From Sediminibacterium sp. (GTDB lineage: Bacteria; Bacteroidota; Bacteroidia; Chitinophagales; Chitinophagaceae): 64,000 bases of DNA. The stretch is taken from NCBI GenBank assembly GCA_016786865.1, contig JAEUVE010000006.1, positions 1 to 64,000 on the forward strand, read 5' to 3'. This document shows, in pieces, positions 24,176-31,172 of the stretch. The notes beneath the pieces were generated by a model. The model had not been told where the DNA came from and did not search any database. It saw only the letters and a list, made by a program, of their open reading frames with translations. The position numbers and the translations under genes are program-made. The first letter of the stretch is position 1. Each line of letters starts with the position of its first letter.

Positions 24176-25228
24176 ATGCAGGTAGATACAGAATTGTACT
24201 CCGAAGAGCAGTCGGAGAACCTTTACGAGAAAAAAACATTTGTGGTAGACCGGGGCCAGGAGCCTTTTCGGATAGACAAATGGGTGCATATGCACATGGA
24301 GGGTTCTACCCGGAATAAAATACAACAGGGTATTGAAGCGGGATTTCTGACCGTGAACGGGAAGCCTGTAAAAAGCAATTATAAGATTCGGCCTGGCGAT
24401 GAAATTGTGGTCATGAGCCTGATCAATCCCGACCATACCATACTGAAAGAGGAGAATATTCCCCTGAATATTGTGTACGAGGACGCAGCGCTGATGGTCA
24501 TCAATAAGCCTGCCAATATGGTGGTTCATCCAGGTGTGGGCAATTTCAGCGGCACGCTTCTGAACGGCGTTGCCTATTACCTCCGCCAGCAGAATCCGGC
24601 CATCGACGAAGAAAACCTGCCCCGTTTTGGGCTGGTACACCGCATCGACAAAAATACCACCGGCCTGATTGTGGTTGCCAAAACCGGAGAAGCAGCTGCC
24701 CACCTGGCCAAACAATTCTTCAGCCATACAGTAAAAAGGAAATATGTGGCGCTGGTCTGGGGCAATGTGGAGGAAGACGAAGGAACGATCAATGCACATA
24801 TTGCCAGGCATCGGTATTTCCGTAAAATGTTCGATGCCTACCCCGATGGAGAAACAGGAAAACATGCCATTACACACTATAAAGTACTGGAAAGGTTCAA
24901 CTACGTGACCCTGGTGGAATGTATCCTGGAAACCGGCAGAACCCACCAGATCCGGGTACACATGAAGCACATCGGGCATACTTTGTTCAACGACTGGGAA
25001 TATGGAGGTGATAAAATACTAAAGGGGACCATCTATTCCAAATACAAGCAGTTTGTAGACAACTGTTTTAACGTATGCAACCGCTGCGCCCTGCATGCCC
25101 AGACCCTGGGATTCATTCATCCGGTAACGGAGCAGGAAATTTTCTTTGAATCGCCCGTACCGGAAGATATGCACCAGGTGATTGATAAATGGCGCAACTA
25201 CAGCCAGCACCGCAATCTGGAAGAATAG
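24176..25228 (+). CDS. rluD: RluD-type 23S rRNA pseudouridine synthase
   Basis: The 350-residue protein has an S4 RNA-binding domain (about 25-85) and the pseudouridine synthase core with catalytic Asp158 in HRIDKNTTGL and the GRTHQIRVHMKHIGH signature. RluD modifies helix 69 of 23S rRNA. The frame could begin at 24137, but the ATG at 24176 fits both the S4 domain and the promoter. It faces away from lipB. Confidence 0.85.
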   Translation: MQVDTELYSEEQSENLYEKKTFVVDRGQEPFRIDKWVHMHMEGSTRNKIQQGIEAGFLTVNGKPVKSNYKIRPGDEIVVMSLINPDHTILKEENIPLNIVYEDAALMVINKPANMVVHPGVGNFSGTLLNGVAYYLRQQNPAIDEENLPRFGLVHRIDKNTTGLIVVAKTGEAAAHLAKQFFSHTVKRKYVALVWGNVEEDEGTINAHIARHRYFRKMFDAYPDGETGKHAITHYKVLERFNYVTLVECILETGRTHQIRVHMKHIGHTLFNDWEYGGDKILKGTIYSKYKQFVDNCFNVCNRCALHAQTLGFIHPVTEQEIFFESPVPEDMHQVIDKWRNYSQHRNLEE

Positions 25229-25365
25229 CTGCATCCTTCGTCCGCTTTAACATTTAATTTGCATTCAGATTCCAACCCAACATAACATTTTCATAAAAAG
25301 GGATTTATAGGTATTTTTATACGAATGATTCTGCAAATTTGTAGGGATAGAAAATTTACTCAATA

Positions 25366-27060
25366 ATGATTCGTGGACTTGCCTTTTCGCTGCTGTTTGC
25401 AGTTGTATGCACCTCTAATGTTTTTGCACAAGCCGACGCGCCAAAAGGATGGCATTTACTGGACTCTGCACAGGACTCCTTTTATGGAATCAGCTTAAAC
25501 AAAGCCTATCAGTTTCTGCAGACCAAAAAGAAAAATCCGCAAACCGTGGTGGTGGCCGTATTGGATTCCGGCGTAGACACCACGCATGAAGACCTTAAAA
25601 ACAACCTCTGGATCAATCCAAAGGAAATTCCCGGCAACGGCATCGACGATGATAAAAATGGTTACATAGATGACATATACGGATGGAATTTCCTGGGTGG
25701 TAAAGATGGCAGAAGCATCCGGAAAGCCGCAGACGAAAAAGCCCGGGTTTACCATCGCTGGAAAGACCAGTTTGCCGGAAAAAACATAGACACCAATCAA
25801 CTGGGAAAGAATGAAAAAGAGCATTATCATATTTGGGTAAAAGCTGCTGCCGGAATGAATTTCAGCCAGGAAGAACAGATGGATGTGATGTTCATAGAAC
25901 TCACCGCCAAAGCCATGCGCAGGCACGATAAAATCATTCGGCAGGAAATGGCTCGGGAGGAATACACCTGTGAACAATTGGAAAAATTTGAACCCGTTAC
26001 CAAAACAGGACGTGATGCCAAAATCGGCTACCTGACCTGCATCAAAATGATGGGAATTGATCCGGAAGAAAAGAATACCAGCACCCTCAGCGAACTGGAG
26101 GAATACATTGAGGGAAAGAAAAGCAGTTTTGAATCAAAAGATAAAGCCCCCCACAACTACAGGGCCGAAATCGTTCAGGACAACTACGATAATTTTGCCG
26201 ATCGCTATTATGGTAACAACGATGTGATGGGTCCCGGACCAATGCACGGAACCCATGTAACCGGCATAATCGCCGCACAAAGAAACAACAGCCTCGGAGT
26301 AGACGGCGTAGCCGATCTGGTTAAGATCATGACCCTGCGGGTGGTGCCCGACGGAGATGAATACGATAAGGATGTAGCCTTGGCCATCCGTTATGCGGTA
26401 GACAATGGCGCCAAAGTAATCAACATGAGTTTTGGTAAATCCTTTTCGCCCGAAAAGCGTTGGGTAGACAGTGCAGTCCGGTATGCAGAACAGCATGATG
26501 TATTACTGGTGCACGCTTCCGGAAACGATGCAGAAGACATAGACATCAAGGAAAACTATCCCAGTCCCTGGCTGGAGCAGTGGAAAACCAAAGCCGGTAA
26601 TTTCATTACAGTTGGTGCCAGCAGCGATGTTCGACTGGGAAATAGTATTGCTGCAGAGTTCAGCAACTACGGAAAAGAATCGGTGGATGTATTTGCGCCC
26701 GGCGTAAAAATTTATTCCACCATACCTGGAGGCAATCAATACGGAAATTTAAAGGGAACCAGTATGGCAACTCCGATTGTATCGGGTCTGGCTGCTTTGC
26801 TCCGCTCCTATTATCCATCCCTCAGCGCTGTAGCAGTTAAAAAAATCATTGAAGAATCGGTATCCAGGCCGGATACGCAGTTACCCTGTATTAAACCCGG
26901 CATGAAAGGAGATCCCCTAACCATGAGCGATCTTTGCAGAAGCGGAGGTATCATCAATGCCTACAATGCAGTTACTATTGCCAGCCATATTACAGAAAGC
27001 ACGGTGATCAAAACGCAACCACAAAAACCAATTGCCAAACCACTAAAAGTAAAAAAATAA
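25366..27060 (+). CDS. subtilisin-like (S8) serine protease
   Basis: The 564-residue secreted protease has a signal peptide (ends near VFAQA, residue 22), Asp67 in VLDSGVD, His at about 296 in MHGTHVTG and Ser at about 466 in GTSMATP. Between the Asp and His motifs lies an unusually long insert (roughly residues 110-285), rich in charged residues. It lacks an obvious propeptide and type IX sorting domain. The stop overlaps the next ATG (TAATG). Confidence 0.85.
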   Translation: MIRGLAFSLLFAVVCTSNVFAQADAPKGWHLLDSAQDSFYGISLNKAYQFLQTKKKNPQTVVVAVLDSGVDTTHEDLKNNLWINPKEIPGNGIDDDKNGYIDDIYGWNFLGGKDGRSIRKAADEKARVYHRWKDQFAGKNIDTNQLGKNEKEHYHIWVKAAAGMNFSQEEQMDVMFIELTAKAMRRHDKIIRQEMAREEYTCEQLEKFEPVTKTGRDAKIGYLTCIKMMGIDPEEKNTSTLSELEEYIEGKKSSFESKDKAPHNYRAEIVQDNYDNFADRYYGNNDVMGPGPMHGTHVTGIIAAQRNNSLGVDGVADLVKIMTLRVVPDGDEYDKDVALAIRYAVDNGAKVINMSFGKSFSPEKRWVDSAVRYAEQHDVLLVHASGNDAEDIDIKENYPSPWLEQWKTKAGNFITVGASSDVRLGNSIAAEFSNYGKESVDVFAPGVKIYSTIPGGNQYGNLKGTSMATPIVSGLAALLRSYYPSLSAVAVKKIIEESVSRPDTQLPCIKPGMKGDPLTMSDLCRSGGIINAYNAVTIASHITESTVIKTQPQKPIAKPLKVKK

Positions 27061-27569
27061 TGGCCAGACCACTACCCGGGGATTACGGAAACTATTATGA
27101 GAATTATGTAAAAAGAGTGGATGCAGACAACCTTCAGCAAGCCATTGAGAAATACGCATCGCCCTTGTTGAACTTCTATAACAGCCTTCCCGATGAAAAA
27201 GCCGATTATCGTTACGAACCCGGCAAATGGAGCCTGAAAGATTTACTACAACACGTCATAGATACAGAGCGGATCATGAGCTACCGGATATTGCGGATAG
27301 CCCGCAACGACAGTACCCCTCTTCCAGGGTTTGAAGAAAATGATTATGCCGCCAATGCCAATGCGGCTAACAGAAGTTTTGAATCGCTGAAACAGGAATT
27401 CTCAGCCCTACGAAAATCAACCGATCTTTTATTGCAATCATTTACAGAAGTACAACTGAACCATGCCGGAACTGCCAGCGGACAGCGGGCAACTGCCAAT
27501 GGCATCGGATACATCATTTTTGGTCATATGCTGCACCACAAAGAGGTGATTGAAACAAGGTACCTCTAG
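27060..27569 (+). CDS. DinB-like four-helix protein
   Basis: A 169-residue DinB/YfiT-type protein: LPDEKADYRYEPGKWSLKD with the first metal-type position, HVIDTER, and a C-terminal GHMLHHKEVIETRYL with paired histidines. Such proteins are thiol or metal-dependent transferases (some use bacillithiol), and this genome encodes bshC at 36566, so a bacillithiol role is possible. It is coupled to the subtilase by a TAATG overlap. Confidence 0.75.
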   Translation: MARPLPGDYGNYYENYVKRVDADNLQQAIEKYASPLLNFYNSLPDEKADYRYEPGKWSLKDLLQHVIDTERIMSYRILRIARNDSTPLPGFEENDYAANANAANRSFESLKQEFSALRKSTDLLLQSFTEVQLNHAGTASGQRATANGIGYIIFGHMLHHKEVIETRYL

Positions 27570-27593
27570 CAGTTCGGCTGAATCATAAAATCA

Positions 27594-27632
27594 GAAAGTC
27601 CCGTTCCGGCTAATGCTGGAACAGGACTTTTC
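27594..27632 (+). terminator. Terminator after the DinB-like gene
   Basis: Long hairpin with arms AAAGTCCCGTTCCGGC and GCTGGAACAGGACTTT (a few mismatches), loop TAAT, then TTCCTTTATT. Confidence 0.75.
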
Positions 27633-27653
27633 CTTTATTGGGGGGATTTGAAA

Positions 27654-28226
27654 TTACTTCTTACCGTACAGGTGCACTGCAATCTGTACATCTTTTGCCA
27701 CATTACCGATTCCGTAGTTCACTCCAAACAGGGTTCTGTCGAGGCTGAAGAAAGCTTCTGCAAAGAAACCTTTTTCATCTGCACTGCGGATAGAAGCAGT
27801 GAAGCTAACAGGCAAAGAAGCGCCTTTCAGGTTCAGGGTACCGTTGATGGTAGCGGAACTTTCATTGGTGTAGTTCACTCCGGTGATGGTGTAAGTAGCT
27901 TCACTGAACTTGGCTACATCAAAGAAATCAGCAGACTTCAGGTGTCCTGCCAGTTTTTCACCAGCGCCATCAGTTACTTTTACATTAGCAAGATCAATTA
28001 CAAATTCTCCGCCGGTTAATTTACCGCCGTCAACTTTTACAGATCCGCTTTTTACAGTGAAGTAACCAGTATGGAAATCATTTTTCTTGGAACCAACCCA
28101 GTCTACACGGCTTTTAGAAGCATCTACTGAATAGGTAACAACTTCCTTTACAGATTTAACTGGAGCGAAAGAATACAAACCCGCTACAAATGCTGTTCCC
28201 AACAGCGCAAAAACGATTTTTTTCAT
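27654..28226 (-). CDS. YceI family periplasmic protein
   Basis: The 190-residue protein has a signal peptide (about 1-20) and a YceI lipocalin-like barrel: YSVDASKSRVDWVGSK at the start, FDVAKFSEATYTITG mid, and NGTLNLKGASLPVSF later. YceI proteins bind isoprenoid-like or fatty amide ligands in the periplasm. It has a strong stand-alone promoter. Confidence 0.85.
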   Translation of the reverse strand: MKKIVFALLGTAFVAGLYSFAPVKSVKEVVTYSVDASKSRVDWVGSKKNDFHTGYFTVKSGSVKVDGGKLTGGEFVIDLANVKVTDGAGEKLAGHLKSADFFDVAKFSEATYTITGVNYTNESSATINGTLNLKGASLPVSFTASIRSADEKGFFAEAFFSLDRTLFGVNYGIGNVAKDVQIAVHLYGKK

Positions 28227-28260
28227 GGTGTTTAATTGGTTTAGTTTAATAATGACATTG

Positions 28261-28289
28261 CAAAAATAGGGAAATTAATGTTACAACAA
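28261..28289 (-). promoter_or_regulatory. Promoter TTG-N18-TATTTTTG of the YceI gene
   Basis: TATTTTTG at 28261-28268 and TTG at 28287-28289, an ideal consensus match. The 5' leader would be about 28 nt. Confidence 0.6.
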
Positions 28290-28352
28290 CAATTTAAAAA
28301 GTATTAATTCCGCATTTCGGTTTCGCTTATCTTCGCAAAAATTGTTCCGATT

Positions 28353-29564
28353 ATGAATCTCCATGAGTACCAGGCCAAAGAATTACTCAGTAAATACAAT
28401 GTCCCCACCCAGGAGGGTATTGCGGTTGATACCGTAATGGCAGCTGAGGAAGCATATCGCCAAATTAAGACACAGACGGGCAATAATTTTGCCGTAGTGA
28501 AAGCCCAAATACACGCCGGTGGACGCGGTAAGGGTAAAATTGAAGGAACCGAGCAGCGTGGTGTGGCGGTAGCCAAAAGCGCAGAAGACATTACCAATAT
28601 TGCCAAAAACATCCTTGGCGGTACGCTGGTAACCATCCAAACCGGACCTGCAGGTAAGAAAGTAAGCAAGATCCTGATTGCGCAGGATGTTTACTATCCA
28701 GGCCCTAACCCGGTGAAAGAGTTTTATCTCTCTATTTTGCTGGACCGTGCAAAAGGAATGAACGTAGTGATGTACAGCACAGAGGGTGGTATGGATATTG
28801 AAGAAGTGGCACACAAGACTCCTGAAAAAATATTTAAAGAATGGGTACACCCCGCCGGTGGTTTACAGGGATTCCAGGCAAGAAAAATTGCTTTCAACCT
28901 GGGACTGAGCGGTGAAGCATTCAAGAACTGCGTAAAATTTGTTACCAACCTGTACAAAGCTTATGTAGGACTGGATTGCGGCATGCTCGAAATCAATCCG
29001 CTGTTCAAAACCAGTGATGAAAAAATCATTGCTGTAGACTGTAAGATGAACATCGACGACAACGCGCTGATGCGTCATCCGGATGTAGCCGCTTTAAGAG
29101 ATCTTACAGAAGAAGATCCAACAGAGGTAGAAGCTGGTCAATACAACCTGAACTTTGTGAAACTCGATGGCAACGTAGGCTGTATGGTAAACGGAGCCGG
29201 TCTGGCGATGGCTACCATGGACATGATCAAATTGAGCGGTGGTGAACCAGCCAACTTCCTGGATGTGGGCGGTACTGCCAATGCACAAACCGTAGAAGCC
29301 GGTTTCCGCATCATTATGAAAGATCCGAACGTAAAAGCAATCCTGATCAACATCTTTGGTGGTATTGTACGTTGCGACAGGGTTGCTGCAGGTGTAATTG
29401 AAGCCTACAATAAACTCGGCAATATCAATATTCCGATCATTGTTCGTTTACAAGGCACCAATGCAGTGGAAGCAAAGAAACTCATCGATGAAAGCGGATT
29501 GAAAGTTCAGTCTGCCATTCAGTTGAGTGAAGCGGCCGAACTGGTTAAGAAGGCTGTAGCATAA
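28353..29564 (+). CDS. sucC: succinyl-CoA ligase (ADP-forming) beta subunit
   Basis: The 403-residue TCA-cycle subunit begins MNLHEYQAKELL, with the ATP-grasp domain (VKAQIHAGGRGKGK at about 50-63) and the CoA-ligase part (NIFGGIVRCDRVAAGV). It pairs with SucD, which is not in the window. A TATCTTCG box (28328-28335) lies 17 nt upstream. A perfect terminator follows, so the gene is monocistronic. Confidence 0.93.
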   Translation: MNLHEYQAKELLSKYNVPTQEGIAVDTVMAAEEAYRQIKTQTGNNFAVVKAQIHAGGRGKGKIEGTEQRGVAVAKSAEDITNIAKNILGGTLVTIQTGPAGKKVSKILIAQDVYYPGPNPVKEFYLSILLDRAKGMNVVMYSTEGGMDIEEVAHKTPEKIFKEWVHPAGGLQGFQARKIAFNLGLSGEAFKNCVKFVTNLYKAYVGLDCGMLEINPLFKTSDEKIIAVDCKMNIDDNALMRHPDVAALRDLTEEDPTEVEAGQYNLNFVKLDGNVGCMVNGAGLAMATMDMIKLSGGEPANFLDVGGTANAQTVEAGFRIIMKDPNVKAILINIFGGIVRCDRVAAGVIEAYNKLGNINIPIIVRLQGTNAVEAKKLIDESGLKVQSAIQLSEAAELVKKAVA

Positions 29565-29587
29565 TTATTGAATTCGATCAATATTTC

Positions 29588-29624
29588 AAGGTCCGTAACA
29601 TCCATTGTTACGGACCTTTTTATT
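29588..29624 (+). terminator. Terminator of sucC
   Basis: A perfect 13-bp stem, AAGGTCCGTAACA / TGTTACGGACCTT, with a 5-nt loop and a T-rich tail. Confidence 0.9.
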
Positions 29625-29640
29625 TTTTAACCTGCCTGTT

Positions 29641-30279
29641 TCAAACGAATGAGTTCAGTTCTACCAAACGTACTTCGGTAATGGCGCTAACGGTATAGTG
29701 CAGGCCGGAACGCAACTCCACACAGGCATAGCGTTTTCTGCGCAACATCCCTTTGCGAAAAATTTTTCCGTTCTCGGTCATAAACAAAGCGCCTTCCGGA
29801 AGTGCAGACAAGAGATGGTAACCTTCCCGGTTATGCTGATTGTACTTGCGGAGTACCGTAAGCAGGGCGGTTTCGCCATTGGCTGTAGCAGCCGGTGCAT
29901 GTAAGGTTTTTTGAAGGGCCTGCTCTACATCCGGAGGAAATACGCCCAGTTCAATAAAGGATGCCAGCAACTTTCCGTACAGAAATTTCCACTCTTTCCC
30001 ATGCGACTCCACGCGATTACCGTATTGCTCAAAAGTGAGCAGGTGAGCCAATTCATGCAAAAGCGTAATCAGGAATTCATAGGGATTCAGGTTTCCGTTT
30101 ACACTGATCCGGTGGTTTCTTCCCCGGTGTGCATGCCGGTAATCTCCCAGTACCGATTTTCGCTCCCTGGCAATGGTCAGATGCACTTTGTATAAATGGA
30201 GGATGCTTACCACCTGGTCAAAACTACCTTCGGGTAAAAAGCGGGAAAGTTCTTTCAGTGGATGCTCAGTTGCCGCCAT
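29641..30279 (-). CDS. SprT-like zinc metalloprotein
   Basis: The 212-residue protein has the SprT-type HELAH at 75-79 with His93 as third ligand (ESHGKEW), plus a C-terminal domain (ENGKIFRKGMLRRKRYAC) but no four-Cys zinc ribbon. SprT-like proteases handle DNA-protein crosslinks or other targets. Its start overlaps the end of the next upstream gene by 14 nt. Confidence 0.75.
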   Translation of the reverse strand: MAATEHPLKELSRFLPEGSFDQVVSILHLYKVHLTIARERKSVLGDYRHAHRGRNHRISVNGNLNPYEFLITLLHELAHLLTFEQYGNRVESHGKEWKFLYGKLLASFIELGVFPPDVEQALQKTLHAPAATANGETALLTVLRKYNQHNREGYHLLSALPEGALFMTENGKIFRKGMLRRKRYACVELRSGLHYTVSAITEVRLVELNSFV

Positions 30280-30670
30280 GTTTTGGTGGATTTAAACGCA
30301 TGGCAATACGCACTTCCAGCCAGGTATATACAATGTAGAGTCCCATGCTGATGAACAGGGCATTCACACTTTTATTTTCTCCGGCAGCATAGAGGTAAAT
30401 AAATGCGGCCGTACCCAACACAAACAGTTTCAATACCACAGAGCCCATTACCCCGCGCACCATAGCATGCGGATTGGAATTGTTCAGCGATTTAACCTGC
30501 ATATAAAGACTGGAGGCACAGATGATGAACAAAAGAGTGTTTGCACATACAACTACCAACCCGTCTATCTGCTTCTGTTGCAAACTGCTGTTCAGCATAA
30601 CCGCCAGCACATTCACCACCAACATCAGCACCACCAGGGGCAAAAACAATTTCCTTTTTTCTTTGAACAT
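30266..30670 (-). CDS. hypothetical membrane protein with four helices
   Basis: A 134-residue protein with four hydrophobic segments (about 8-26, 37-57, 68-92, 98-118). The family is not recognised. It lies between a single-pass membrane protein gene and the SprT-like gene, 23 nt from the former and overlapping the latter, so the three are likely co-transcribed. Confidence 0.65.
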   Translation of the reverse strand: MFKEKRKLFLPLVVLMLVVNVLAVMLNSSLQQKQIDGLVVVCANTLLFIICASSLYMQVKSLNNSNPHAMVRGVMGSVVLKLFVLGTAAFIYLYAAGENKSVNALFISMGLYIVYTWLEVRIAMRLNPPKHGGN

Positions 30671-30693
30671 AAACGTAAGATGAAGGGTATCGG

Positions 30694-31089
30694 TTAATCG
30701 TTGGAAGACTCCACTTTTGGCATGGCCAGCGGAACAGTGTCCAATTTGGTTTGTACATCTCCGGATAATACTTTTTTAACGCCTTCCAGGTATTGCTCCT
30801 TGTAGTGAATGGCCTGCTCCAGTGAATCGGTACGTATCTTCAGCAGCTGAAGTGCAGTACGACTTTCCCTGGTTCCGTAACCCGGGATATAATATTTAAG
30901 CGGGGTAAAGGCAATCAGCGCAATGGTGAGACCCACGAGCACTACAAAAACAGTGCTGAGCCCGATGTACACACTCAGCCGCGACAATCTTACGGTGAGC
31001 ATCTCCTCGTAGGTATCGTCGTTCATCACAACAAGCCGATAGGTGTTTCTCAGCCGTTTGAAAGTACTTTCCGGGTTAATTTTATCCAT
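30694..31089 (-). CDS. single-pass membrane protein resembling an M23-peptidase N-terminal module
   Basis: The 131-residue protein begins KRLRNTYRLVVMNDDTYEEM, has one membrane helix (about 40-62) and then a coiled-coil stretch (LQLLKIRTDSLEQAI). From memory, this order matches the N-terminal part of Bacteroidota membrane-bound M23 metallopeptidases, but here the chain ends after the coiled coil, so there is no peptidase domain. It may be a truncated paralogue or an independent scaffold. Confidence 0.6.
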   Translation of the reverse strand: MDKINPESTFKRLRNTYRLVVMNDDTYEEMLTVRLSRLSVYIGLSTVFVVLVGLTIALIAFTPLKYYIPGYGTRESRTALQLLKIRTDSLEQAIHYKEQYLEGVKKVLSGDVQTKLDTVPLAMPKVESSND

Positions 31090-31172
31090 AATATAAAAAC
31101 AGGTTAAAGGTAATGATTGAAGCGGTTTTATGCTGATATAGAGGAGAAATAACTGTAATTTTAATCGATTTT

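Noticed and set aside
24149..24979. 5' extension of the lipB reading frame (535 codons in total)
   Set aside because: The upstream half is exactly antisense to rluD; the lipB homology starts at the ATG at 24148, and the rluD frame has clear family motifs.
30857..30883. GGGTTAC-N16-GTAC on the reverse strand
   Set aside because: It lies inside the coding sequence of the membrane protein at 30694, and the -10 part differs by one base; probably chance.
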